A stretch of 53,040 bases of DNA from Bradyrhizobium lablabi (GTDB taxonomy: Bacteria > Pseudomonadota > Alphaproteobacteria > Rhizobiales > Xanthobacteraceae): NCBI RefSeq assembly GCF_001440475.1, contig NZ_LLYB01000127.1:70957-123996 (forward strand), read 5' to 3'. Below are positions 17,650-25,477 of this stretch, one piece after another. The notes under the pieces were generated by a model that saw only the letters and a list, made by a program, of their open reading frames with translations, was not told the origin of the DNA and did not search any database. Both the position numbers and the translations under genes were made by a program. Every line of letters starts with the position of its first letter. The stretch's first letter is position 1.

Positions 17650-17680
17650 ATGTTGCACCAAATTGTAATATGTGCAACAT
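17650..17680. promoter_or_regulatory. candidate RpiR operator, ATGTTGCAC-N13-GTGCAACAT
   Basis: Perfect 9-bp arms at 17650-17658 and 17672-17680, centred in the divergent promoter between the AapQ-like permease and the RpiR regulator, with the second arm seven bases from the regulator's ATG. The position suits simultaneous control of both directions. Confidence 0.65.
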
Positions 17681-17687
17681 TTGTTTC

Positions 17688-18563
17688 ATGGCGCAGTCCC
17701 AATCGAAATCCTCGCCGCTCAACGAATTATGCAGTGCGTTGCCGTCGCTTCCGGCGCGGCTGCAGCAGGTCGGGCGCTTCGTGGCCGCCAACGACTACGA
17801 CGCCACCACGCGTTCGATGCGCGATCTGGCGGCGGAAGCGGGCGCCGATCCCGCTGCCTTCACGCGGCTGGCGAAGGCGCTCGGCTATTCCGGATGGGAC
17901 GAATTGCGCGCCGCGTTGACCGAGGCGCGCAGGCCGGCGCAAGCCCAGCCGTTCTCGGCCCGCACCGGCGGCAGCCGCAAGGGCCCTCACGCCGAAATCT
18001 CGCTCGTGGCCGACAAGCTGGAGGCCGAGGCGGCAGGTCTTCGCCGCATTTCCACCGGCTCGGTGGCGGAAGCGGCCAAGGCCCTGCATGACGCGCGGCG
18101 GATCTGGATCGCCGGTTTTCGAAGCTGCCGCAGCGTGGCGGAACTGCTCAATTATCAGCTTCGTCTGTTCCGGCCGGACGAGGTGCAACTGGTCGGCGGC
18201 TCCGGTCCAGAGGATCTCGACCTCGGCGCCTTCCAGCGTGGCGATGCGGTCGTGGTCATTGGTTTCGCGCCCTATTCCAGGGCCAGCGTGTTGTCGGCGC
18301 GCGCGGCGCACGAATCCGGCGCCACGCTGGTCGCGATTGCGGATGCGATCACCGCGCCGATGGCGGAGGGCGCCGATCATCTATTGCTGTTCGAAGCCGC
18401 CGCATCGCCCGGTTTCTTCCCGAGCCTGACCGGCGCCATTGCGATCGCGCAGTCGCTGGCGGCGGCCACCTTCGTGCTCGGCGGTACCAAGGCAAAGCGC
18501 CGCCTTGAGGAGACCGAAGGCCGGCTGGCCGCGATGTCGCAATATGTTGCGGAGAAAGGTTGA
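17688..18563 (+). CDS. MurR/RpiR-family transcriptional regulator (HTH-SIS)
   Basis: A 291-residue regulator: N-terminal HTH_6 domain (about 10-85; LPARLQQVGRFVAANDYDATTRSMRDLAAEAG) and C-terminal SIS domain (about 125-260; RIWIAGFRSCRSVAELLNYQLRLF ... VVVIGFAPYSRASV). SIS domains usually sense phosphosugars, but this subgroup sits beside amino-acid genes. The ATG at 17688 is next to the inverted repeat. The aminotransferase start lies five bases past its stop, so regulator, aminotransferase and binding protein probably form one operon. Confidence 0.93.
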   Translation: MAQSQSKSSPLNELCSALPSLPARLQQVGRFVAANDYDATTRSMRDLAAEAGADPAAFTRLAKALGYSGWDELRAALTEARRPAQAQPFSARTGGSRKGPHAEISLVADKLEAEAAGLRRISTGSVAEAAKALHDARRIWIAGFRSCRSVAELLNYQLRLFRPDEVQLVGGSGPEDLDLGAFQRGDAVVVIGFAPYSRASVLSARAAHESGATLVAIADAITAPMAEGADHLLLFEAAASPGFFPSLTGAIAIAQSLAAATFVLGGTKAKRRLEETEGRLAAMSQYVAEKG

Positions 18564-18568
18564 CCGTC

Positions 18569-19918
18569 ATGAGCGCCAGCAAGAGCCGGGTGCTGCATCG
18601 AAGCCTGCGTGAAACCCCGCCCAGGGCGATCGGCGGCGAAGGCGTCTGGCTGATTGGCGGGGACGGCCGGCGCGTTCTGGATGCGTCCGGCGGCGCCGCC
18701 GTCTCCTGTCTCGGCCACCAGCATCCGCGCGTGATCGAGGCGATGTCGCGGCAGGCCTCACAGCTCGCCTATGCCCACACCAGCTTCTTCTCTTCGGAGC
18801 CGGCTGAGGCGCTGGCCGAAAAGCTGGTGGGACACGAGCCCGGCGGGCTCGCTTACGCCTATCTCGTCAGCGGCGGCTCGGAAGCGATCGAAGCCGGCAT
18901 CAAGCTGGCGCGGCAATTTTTCATCGAGATCGGTCAGCCGCAGCGCCGGCACTTCATTGCGCGCCGCCAGAGCTATCATGGCAATACGCTGGGTGCGCTG
19001 GCGGCCGGCGGCAACGCCTGGCGCCGCGAGCCTTATGCCCCGCTATTGTCGCAGGCCTTCAGCCATGTGACGCCGGCCTTCGCCTATCACGAAAAGCGCG
19101 ACGGCGAGTCCGAGGCGGATTTCGTCAGCCGGCTGGCGGCCGAGCTCGATGCGGAATTCCAGCGCCTCGGCCCGGAAAATGTGGCGGCGTTCATCGCCGA
19201 GCCCGTGGTGGGTGCGACCGCCGGCTGCGTGCCGGCGCCAGAGGGATATTTCCGCGCTGTCCGCGAGATCTGCGATAGATACGGCGCGCTCGTCATTCTC
19301 GACGAGGTGATGTGCGGCATGGGCCGCACCGGCACGCGTCACGCCTGGGAGCAGGAAGGCATCGCGCCCGACATTCAGGCGATCGCCAAGGGGCTGGGCG
19401 GAGGCTATCAGCCGATCGGCGCCATGCTGGCGAGTGGGCGCATCGTCGATGCTATCCGCGACGGTTCGGGCGCGTTTCAGCACGGCCATACCTATCTGGC
19501 CCATCCGCTGGCCTGCGCCGCCGCGCTCGAGGTGCAGCGGGTGATCGACGACGAGCAGTTGCTCGACAGGGTAAAGAGTCTGGGCGCTGAGCTCGAGCGA
19601 CGGCTGATCGAGCGCTTCGGCAATCACCGCCATGTCGGCGACATCAGGGGCCGCGGCCTGTTCCAGGCGATCGAACTCGTCGCCGATCGCGCGACCCGCA
19701 CGCCGTTCGATCCGGCGCTGAAACTGCACCAGCGCATCAAGGCAATCGCCTTCGAGGGCGGCCTTGGCTGCTATCCCGCAGGTGGGACTGCGGACGGCAG
19801 CAGCGGTGATCATGTCCTGCTCGCGCCGCCCTATATCGCGACGTCGGACGATATCGACATGATCGTCGATCGCCTGGGCCAGGCGGTCGACGGCGCCTTG
19901 AAAAGTGTAGGTCATTAG
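18569..19918 (+). CDS. class-III PLP-dependent aminotransferase
   Basis: Fold-type I, class-III (omega-type) aminotransferase of 449 aa, moving an amino group from an amino acid, often a beta/omega- or D-configured one or an amine, to an oxo-acid. Seen: YLVSGGSEAIEAGIKLARQ (PLP phosphate region), SYHGNTLGAL, the ring-stacking aspartate in LVILDEVMCGMGRTG, and the Schiff-base lysine in AIAKGLGGGYQPIGAM. ATG 18569 is preferred over a TTG at 18560 that overlaps the regulator stop, since GGAGAAAGG lies 10 bases before it. It sits between the RpiR regulator and the binding protein, so its substrate is probably the imported amino acid. Confidence 0.93.
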   Translation: MSASKSRVLHRSLRETPPRAIGGEGVWLIGGDGRRVLDASGGAAVSCLGHQHPRVIEAMSRQASQLAYAHTSFFSSEPAEALAEKLVGHEPGGLAYAYLVSGGSEAIEAGIKLARQFFIEIGQPQRRHFIARRQSYHGNTLGALAAGGNAWRREPYAPLLSQAFSHVTPAFAYHEKRDGESEADFVSRLAAELDAEFQRLGPENVAAFIAEPVVGATAGCVPAPEGYFRAVREICDRYGALVILDEVMCGMGRTGTRHAWEQEGIAPDIQAIAKGLGGGYQPIGAMLASGRIVDAIRDGSGAFQHGHTYLAHPLACAAALEVQRVIDDEQLLDRVKSLGAELERRLIERFGNHRHVGDIRGRGLFQAIELVADRATRTPFDPALKLHQRIKAIAFEGGLGCYPAGGTADGSSGDHVLLAPPYIATSDDIDMIVDRLGQAVDGALKSVGH

Positions 19919-19930
19919 CAGGAGGGCAGT

Positions 19931-20944
19931 ATGAAGAGGATTATCATCGCTACAGGCTTGCTCGCCGCGTCGTGCCTGTCGGTCCAGGCGGGGACGCTGG
20001 ACACGGTTAAGCAGCGCGGCACGCTGGTGTGCGGCGTCAGCACCGGGTTTGCCGGCTTCTCGACGCCGGACTCGCAAGGCAACTACAAGGGGCTCGACGT
20101 CGACTATTGCCGCGCACTGGCGGCCAGCGTGCTCGGCGACCCCAAGAAAGTGCGATACGTCGCGCTCACGGCGCAGAACCGCTTCACCGCCCTGCAATCG
20201 GGCGAAATCGACGTGCTCTATCGCAACTCGACCCAGACATATCTGCGTGGCGCGACCCTTGGGCTCCGGCAGGGGCCTGTCAATTTCTACGATGGCCAGG
20301 GCTTTGTCGTGCGCGCCGATGCTGGCGTGAAGGACCTCAAGGGCCTGAACGGCGCCACCGTCTGCGTCGCGCAGGGCACGACCCACGAAGTCACGCTCGG
20401 CGATTACGGCCGCGCCAACGGCATCGAATGGAAGCCGCTGGTGTTCGATCGCACCGACACGATGTACCAGACGTTCTTCGGCGGTCGCTGCGATGCCATG
20501 ACCCAGGATGCCTCGGCGCTGGCGGGTGCGGTCACCACGGCGGCCTCGAATCCGGCCGACTACACCGTGTTGCCGCAGACGATCAGCAAGGAGCCGCTCG
20601 GCCCATTCACCCGCAATGGCGACGAGGCGTGGACCGACATCATCGCCTGGCTGCATTTCGGCCTGATCGAGGCCGAAGAACTCGGCGTTACCGCCGCCAA
20701 TGCCGACGAGATGGCGAAATCCTCGAGCGTGCCGGGCATCCAGCGGCTGCTCGGCACGTCAGGCGACCTCGGATCGCGGCTTGGCCTCGACAACAAGTGG
20801 ATGCTGCAGGCGATCAAGGCGGGCGGCAATTACGGCGAAATCTTCGAGCGCAATGTCGGCAAGTCGAGCCCGTTGAAGCTCGATCGTGGCCTGAACGCAA
20901 CCTGGAGCAAGGGCGGCCTGATGTACGCCCTGCCGTTCAAGTAA
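19931..20944 (+). CDS. amino-acid ABC transporter substrate-binding protein (AapJ/BztA type)
   Basis: Periplasmic binding protein of 337 aa: signal peptide MKRIIIATGLLAASCLSVQA, then the family-3 start GTLDTVKQRGTLVCGVSTGFAGFS and the AapJ-like segments YKGLDVDYCRALAASVLGD, TALQSGEIDVLYRNSTQT and NGATVCVAQGTTHE. Members bind general L-amino acids or glutamate/aspartate. An AGGAGGG site precedes the ATG at 19931, 12 bases after the aminotransferase stop, so the two are co-transcribed. It should feed the divergent permease pair. Confidence 0.95.
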   Translation: MKRIIIATGLLAASCLSVQAGTLDTVKQRGTLVCGVSTGFAGFSTPDSQGNYKGLDVDYCRALAASVLGDPKKVRYVALTAQNRFTALQSGEIDVLYRNSTQTYLRGATLGLRQGPVNFYDGQGFVVRADAGVKDLKGLNGATVCVAQGTTHEVTLGDYGRANGIEWKPLVFDRTDTMYQTFFGGRCDAMTQDASALAGAVTTAASNPADYTVLPQTISKEPLGPFTRNGDEAWTDIIAWLHFGLIEAEELGVTAANADEMAKSSSVPGIQRLLGTSGDLGSRLGLDNKWMLQAIKAGGNYGEIFERNVGKSSPLKLDRGLNATWSKGGLMYALPFK

Positions 20945-20948
20945 GCGT

Positions 20949-21016
20949 GCATAGCGTTTTCGAGCGAAGTGGGCACCGGTTCGCGTAAAGAAAACGCGCC
21001 AAACAAAATGCTATGC
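20949..21016. repeat. hairpin repeat, GCATAGCGTTTT / AAAATGCTATGC
   Basis: The 12-base ends at 20949-20960 and 21005-21016 are inverted copies with one mismatch; between them lies a stretch of the type common in Bradyrhizobium intergenic palindromes (gaagtgggcaccggttcg). It separates the binding protein and the racemase-like gene and may end the upstream transcript. Confidence 0.75.
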
Positions 21017-21062
21017 GGCGTGCCCGGTTGACACCGGCCGCGCTGCAGCCAGACTGTCCTGC

Positions 21063-21704
21063 ATGCGTATTACCCTTGTCCACGCCCTGAAACACTCGAT
21101 CGTGCCGATCGAAGCCTCCTTCGCCAGGCTTTGGCCGGAGGCGCGCCTGATGAACCTGCTCGATGACAGCCTGTCGGCCGATCTGGCGCGCGACGGCGGG
21201 CTCACAGACGCCATGACCGAGCGTTTTCTTCGGCTTGGACGCTATGCGGCCGGCACCGGGTCGGACGCGATCCTGTTCACCTGCTCGGCGTTCGGCCCCT
21301 GCATCGAGGCAGTCGCACGTGCGCACGCCCCGATGCCGGTTCTCAAACCAAACGAGGCGATGATCGAGCAGGCGATCGCGCGGGGTAAGAAGATCGGCCT
21401 GCTGTCGACGTTTCCGCCGACGCTGGTCTCGATGCCGCCGGAATTTCCCCCGCGGATCGAACTGGTGCCGAAACTGGCGGAAGGCGCGATGGCCGCGCTC
21501 GATCGCGGCGACCGCGCCACCCATGACCGCCTCGTCGTGGAAGCGTCACGGGACTTGCGCGACTGCGACCTGATCGCACTCGCCCAGTACAGCCTGGCGC
21601 CGACAGCGGACGAGGTCGCCAGGGCGACGGGGCGGCCGGTCCTCACCACGCCCGACAGCGCGGTGGAGAAGCTGAAGAAGATGCTGGGCGTCGGGGGCGG
21701 TTAG
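21063..21704 (+). CDS. aspartate/glutamate racemase-family protein
   Basis: A 213-residue member of the Asp/Glu/hydantoin racemase superfamily. The first catalytic-cysteine motif is present (AILFTCSAFGPCIE; C74 at the expected position, C80 nearby), with an N-terminal VHALKHSIVPIEASF. The second motif, where racemases carry a cysteine, reads IALAQYSLAP and has none. Single-cysteine members include decarboxylases and enzymes of unknown function, so true racemisation is doubtful. It follows the aminotransferase/binding-protein operon across a hairpin repeat, on the same strand, and may act in the same pathway. Confidence 0.85.
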   Translation: MRITLVHALKHSIVPIEASFARLWPEARLMNLLDDSLSADLARDGGLTDAMTERFLRLGRYAAGTGSDAILFTCSAFGPCIEAVARAHAPMPVLKPNEAMIEQAIARGKKIGLLSTFPPTLVSMPPEFPPRIELVPKLAEGAMAALDRGDRATHDRLVVEASRDLRDCDLIALAQYSLAPTADEVARATGRPVLTTPDSAVEKLKKMLGVGGG

Positions 21705-22018
21705 GCCTCCTGCTTCTTCGCAGCCTTTTTGACTGGCTTCTTCGCAGCCGCTGCCGCTCCCTCGGCCGCATTCCGGATCGCTCGCGCGTAACTGTCGGCG
21801 GTGATTGCCGCCGAGTTCTCCAGCCGCTTGGCCGCGGCCGTGCCGAGTTCCATTGTGCTCCTGGCGATCAGCCGGAACTGGTCCCGCGTCTCCTTGTCCT
21901 TGGCCTTGGCGGCGCGGGCCATGATCTGGTCGCGCCGCTTCTTGACGGCGGCCATCAAGCTCTTGTTTTGCGTTTTTGCGATTTGCCGGATGAGAACGTC
22001 GAGATCGGCTTCAGCCAT
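21701..22018 (-). CDS. small basic protein with Ala/Lys-rich tail
   Basis: A 105-residue cytosolic protein of unrecognised family. Residues 1-80 are predicted helical (DLDVLIRQIAKTQNKSLMAAVKKRRDQIM...), and the C-terminus is a low-complexity run of Ala and Lys (AAAAAKKPVKKAAKKQ) like the tails of histone-H1-like and other nucleoid-associated alphaproteobacterial proteins. Nucleic-acid binding is thus possible, not shown. The stop codon overlaps the convergent racemase-like stop within the four bases TTAG at 21701-21704. Confidence 0.8.
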   Translation of the reverse strand: MAEADLDVLIRQIAKTQNKSLMAAVKKRRDQIMARAAKAKDKETRDQFRLIARSTMELGTAAAKRLENSAAITADSYARAIRNAAEGAAAAAKKPVKKAAKKQEA

Positions 22019-22231
22019 TATGGGTCACTCTTAGCGCGCCATGCCGTCCGCACGGTGCGGCGATCATTGGCGCATTACGTTTGAAGGATGCGCGCCATTG
22101 TGTCGCCGCGCGGCCGTCATTTCAAGCGCCGATTCTCGCAATCGGACGCGGCGGGCCGTCGGCGCAACCCGATAACAGTCGATTAACGTTGTATTGGTAC
22201 GAGTCCTCAACCAGCAGGAAGAGAGAGCGGC

Positions 22232-23929
22232 ATGCGTAACCTCACCGTCTATCAGCGTTTTGCGATGATCATTGCGGCGCTGACAATCGTGCTCTTTGCC
22301 GTCTCCGCCCTGCAGATCCTGGTGTTGCGCGATGCGGTGCTGGCCGAGCGGCGCACCACCGTCCGCAATCTGGTCGAGGCCGCGACGAAGATTCTCGCCA
22401 CCTACGAAGGCGAGGCCAAGGCCGGCCGGATCAGTCAGGACCAGGCGCGCCAGGCGGCGTTTGCCTCGATCAGCGCCATGCGCTGGGGCGAGTACTCTGA
22501 CTATGTCGGCGTCTACGGCACGGGAAGCTCGGATGCCGGCGTCACCTATGTGCACGCCAATCCGAAATACATCAACGTCAACCGCTGGGAGTTCAAGGAC
22601 AAGAGCGGCAAGCTGTTGATCCAGGACATCGTGCGGACGGCGCGCGCCGGCGGCGGTTTTGTCGAATATCTGGCACCGCGGTCGGCCGGTGGCGCTGAAC
22701 TCCGCAAGGTCTCCTATGTCGGGGCCTTTGGCTCAGGTGACAAGCTCCTCGCGCTGCAGGCGGGCGCCTATGTCGACGATATCGACGCCGTGGTCTTCAG
22801 CCGGATGATGTGGGCCGGAATCGCTGGCCTCGCAGGCCTGACCCTCGCGGCGCTGGTTGCGTTCTGGCTCGGCCGCGGCCTGGTCGTTCCGCTCAACAAG
22901 ACCTGCGCGGCGATGGATGAACTGGCCAAGGGCAATCTTGGGGCCGAGATTCCGTTCGTCGACCGCACCAATGAAATCGGCCGGATCGCGCGCAGCCTCC
23001 AGGTCTTCAAGGATCATCTGGTCGAGACCACACAACTCCGCACCGAGCAGGAAGCGATGAAGTCGCGCTCGGCCGAGGAACGGCAGGCGGTTCTGTCTCG
23101 CATCGCCGACGATTTCGAGCGCAGCATCGGTGGTGTGATCCGTGGCACCGCCACCGCCGCCGACGAGCTGCAGAATTCCGCCTCATCGATGTCAACGATC
23201 GCGGTGGGGACGACGGGTCAGAGCGCGAAGGTCGCGGCCGCCGCCGAGCAGACGGCGTCGAACGTCCAGACCGTTGCCGCCTCGGCGGAGGAGCTGTCGT
23301 CGTCGATCCAGGAGATCGCGCGGCAGGTCACCCAGTCTTCGTCCATTGCCCAGAACGCGGTCGGGCAGGCCAATCGGACCGAGGCCATGGTCGGCCGCCT
23401 GGTCGAGGCATCGCAGAAGATAGGCGAGGTGATGGCGCTGATCCAGACCATCGCGGGGCAGACGAATTTGCTGGCGTTGAACGCGACCATCGAGGCCGCC
23501 CGGGCCGGCGAGGCCGGCAGGGGCTTTGCCGTGGTGGCCAACGAGGTCAAGGCGCTGTCATCCCAGACCGCCAAGGCTACCGACGAAATCACCAGCCAGA
23601 TCCAGGAAATTCGCGATGCCACCGGCTCGACCGTCAACGCAATCCGCGAGATCGGCACCACGATCGGGCAAATGAACGAAATCACCGGCTCCATTGCGGC
23701 CGCCGTCGAAGAGCAGGGCGCTGCGACCAACGAGATTGCCCGCAGCGTGCAGCAGGCGGCGCAGGGCGCCCAGGAGGTGATGCAAAACATCACGGGCGTG
23801 CGCGAAGCCTCAAGCAAGGTCGATGCTGCCGCTACCCTCGTGCTGAACGCCGCCGCGCAACTGACGTCGCAGTCCGAGCAGCTCGAGACCGAAACCGGCA
23901 AATTCCTCGGCAACATCCGCGCGGCCTAA
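22232..23929 (+). CDS. methyl-accepting chemotaxis protein with single Cache sensor
   Basis: A 565-residue chemoreceptor. TM1 at about 10-32, a single-Cache (sCache_2-type) periplasmic domain at about 35-185 (ISAMRWGEYSDYVGVYG ... VHANPKYINVN), TM2 near 190-212, HAMP, then the cytoplasmic coiled coil with tip sequence NLLALNATIEAARAGE. sCache_2 domains sense small organic acids. The protein ends FLGNIRAA without a methyl-transferase docking pentapeptide. AGGAAGAGAG precedes the ATG at 22232. It stands alone; no che genes are near. Confidence 0.95.
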   Translation: MRNLTVYQRFAMIIAALTIVLFAVSALQILVLRDAVLAERRTTVRNLVEAATKILATYEGEAKAGRISQDQARQAAFASISAMRWGEYSDYVGVYGTGSSDAGVTYVHANPKYINVNRWEFKDKSGKLLIQDIVRTARAGGGFVEYLAPRSAGGAELRKVSYVGAFGSGDKLLALQAGAYVDDIDAVVFSRMMWAGIAGLAGLTLAALVAFWLGRGLVVPLNKTCAAMDELAKGNLGAEIPFVDRTNEIGRIARSLQVFKDHLVETTQLRTEQEAMKSRSAEERQAVLSRIADDFERSIGGVIRGTATAADELQNSASSMSTIAVGTTGQSAKVAAAAEQTASNVQTVAASAEELSSSIQEIARQVTQSSSIAQNAVGQANRTEAMVGRLVEASQKIGEVMALIQTIAGQTNLLALNATIEAARAGEAGRGFAVVANEVKALSSQTAKATDEITSQIQEIRDATGSTVNAIREIGTTIGQMNEITGSIAAAVEEQGAATNEIARSVQQAAQGAQEVMQNITGVREASSKVDAAATLVLNAAAQLTSQSEQLETETGKFLGNIRAA

Positions 23930-23953
23930 GGGCGCGCGCAGCCTTTCCCGTCA

Positions 23954-23974
23954 TGCCCGGCCAGCGGTGGCCGG
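23954..23974. terminator. GC-rich hairpin between convergent genes
   Basis: CCGGCCA (23956-23962) and TGGCCGG (23967-23973) form a 7-bp stem with a 4-base loop between the chemoreceptor and the convergent outer-membrane-type gene. No T-run follows, so function as a terminator is uncertain. Confidence 0.4.
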
Positions 23975-23987
23975 CAAACTACAGGCC

Positions 23988-25136
23988 TCAATTCAGCCGC
24001 GCGCCGATTCCCGTGAGCACGCGGAAATCCGGCTTGGACTGAACGCCGTTGTGCTGGTTGATGACCGGCACGCCGACGGACACGAAGCCCGAGAAGCGAT
24101 CGTAGCCGACACGCACGCCAGGCGAGAGATAGACGGTGGTGCCGCCCGAATTGGGATCGGGAATGCCGGCGATGCGCTGCTTGTCGTGCCACTCGCCATT
24201 GAGCTCCAGCACGAGGTCGAGCGTGTAGGGGGTCTTTTTCATATCGCTGTGGTCGTGATTGGCGTGATAGAGGCAATGCTCCTGCAACTGGTTGCGCGGC
24301 TGCATGCAGTACTCATGCAGCTCCACCTCCTTCGACGAGCCGGTGGCGCCGACCAGGCGGTACGACACGGCGGCGCCGAACAGGAAGCGGTCGCCGAGGT
24401 TGGTGTTCTGCGTGCCGTTGGTGATCAGGTAATAGAGGCCGCTCACGTCGAACGCCCAGCGGCCCGCGCGTTTGGTGAAGGCCGCGCCGATCAGGCCGTC
24501 CCATGAGCCCGAACCCGGCTGGAATTCGGCCTGGAAGAGTTCGCCGAAGGCGTCGCGCTGGCTGGTGCTGCCGGTCGGCGCCTTGAAGCCGAACAGCACG
24601 GCGGCCGATGTCCCGGTCTGTGCGTTGTTGTGGAAGCGATACTGCCCGAGCATGGTGACGTCGCCGAAGCCTGCCGAGTTGCCGCGCCGGTTGATGCTGT
24701 CGGAGCCCATCAGGCTGCTCATGTCGCTGGAGCTCATTATGCCCATATGGCCGCCGCTCAGCATGTCCTCGCCGGGTTCGCGAATATCCGAACGGCGGAT
24801 GCCGGCCGCGCGAACCGCAAGCGTCAGGTCGTTGGTGATGCCGTAGGCGACCGAGAGCGAGACGCTGTCGATCGAGCGGATCGAGTGGGCATGCGTGCCG
24901 CGGTTCGCTGCGGCGAGCAGATCGGTGTCGCTGAGCTGGCCGAGACGGATGAACTCGTAGCGGATGGATGCGGCGACCATTCCTTCGGCGAGCGTGTCAG
25001 CCGAGATGGTGTTGATGGCGCCGCCGCTGCCGGTGTTGCCGCCGCCGCCGGGATGATGCGCCTCGGCGGGAGTAACGAGAAACAGCATCATGGATGAAAA
25101 GATGCCGGCCGCAGGCCGCTTGAAATACGCACACAC
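23988..25136 (-). CDS. exported outer-membrane beta-barrel-type protein
   Basis: A 382-residue protein with a signal peptide (MCAYFKRPAAGIFSSMMLFL ... AEA) whose mature end begins His-His-Pro-Gly-Gly. Alternating amphipathic strands (SLSVAYGITNDLTLAVRA, GDVTMLGQYRFH, AVLFGFKAPTG, VYLSPGVRVGYDRFSGFVSVGVPV) and a last strand ending in L-N are typical of outer-membrane barrels of the transporter/MetA-like class. It has many His and Met residues (GGHMGIMSSSDMSSLMGSD, CLYHANHDHSDMKK), suggesting metal contact. Start GTG 25136 with AGGGGGCG upstream; ATG 25091 would cut the signal. Divergent from a PCu(A)C-type gene, so a copper-related export role is plausible but unproven. Confidence 0.8.
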   Translation of the reverse strand: MCAYFKRPAAGIFSSMMLFLVTPAEAHHPGGGGNTGSGGAINTISADTLAEGMVAASIRYEFIRLGQLSDTDLLAAANRGTHAHSIRSIDSVSLSVAYGITNDLTLAVRAAGIRRSDIREPGEDMLSGGHMGIMSSSDMSSLMGSDSINRRGNSAGFGDVTMLGQYRFHNNAQTGTSAAVLFGFKAPTGSTSQRDAFGELFQAEFQPGSGSWDGLIGAAFTKRAGRWAFDVSGLYYLITNGTQNTNLGDRFLFGAAVSYRLVGATGSSKEVELHEYCMQPRNQLQEHCLYHANHDHSDMKKTPYTLDLVLELNGEWHDKQRIAGIPDPNSGGTTVYLSPGVRVGYDRFSGFVSVGVPVINQHNGVQSKPDFRVLTGIGARLN

Positions 25137-25477
25137 ATACGCCCCCTGTACTTACTGCCTGGCGATTAGCCATCGCAATCGGGCGCCAGATTGACTGGAT
25201 CGTGCGAGAAGCGCGGCTTGCTGGCGACGGAAGCGAAGCGGAAAAGCGAAAACGTTATCGCGAGCGCGGCATCGGTGTGGCTGCTGCGTGTTGGGCAAAT
25301 GGCGAAAGCGGCGTAGCCCGCCCGTCGGTTGTGCGTCCGAATTTTTCGCGTCTGGCGTAGCGGTAGCCGTAATCACGTCCGGCGGCAGCCGCAATCACGG
25401 CGAGCACCAGCCGTAATCGCGTCTGAATGTTTCTCTACAGGTTTCGCTGTCCAGCGCGCGTATCGGAGTAGGACATT
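25137..25477. promoter_or_regulatory. divergent intergenic region with three 22-bp-spaced repeats
   Basis: No gene. It serves as promoter region for the barrel protein (minus) and PCu(A)C (plus). It contains three related 15-base units at 25365-25379, 25387-25401 and 25409-25423 (AGCCGtAATCaCGtC), each starting exactly 22 bases after the last, ending about 55 bases before the PCu(A)C ATG. Confidence 0.6.

Noticed and set aside
19043..20656. 537-codon frame on the minus strand
   Set aside because: Antisense to the aminotransferase and binding-protein genes, both with clear motifs.
25365..25430. Small CRISPR-like array
   Set aside because: Repeats are 15 bases and imperfect with 7-base spacers; no cas genes. 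They fit operator repeats better.
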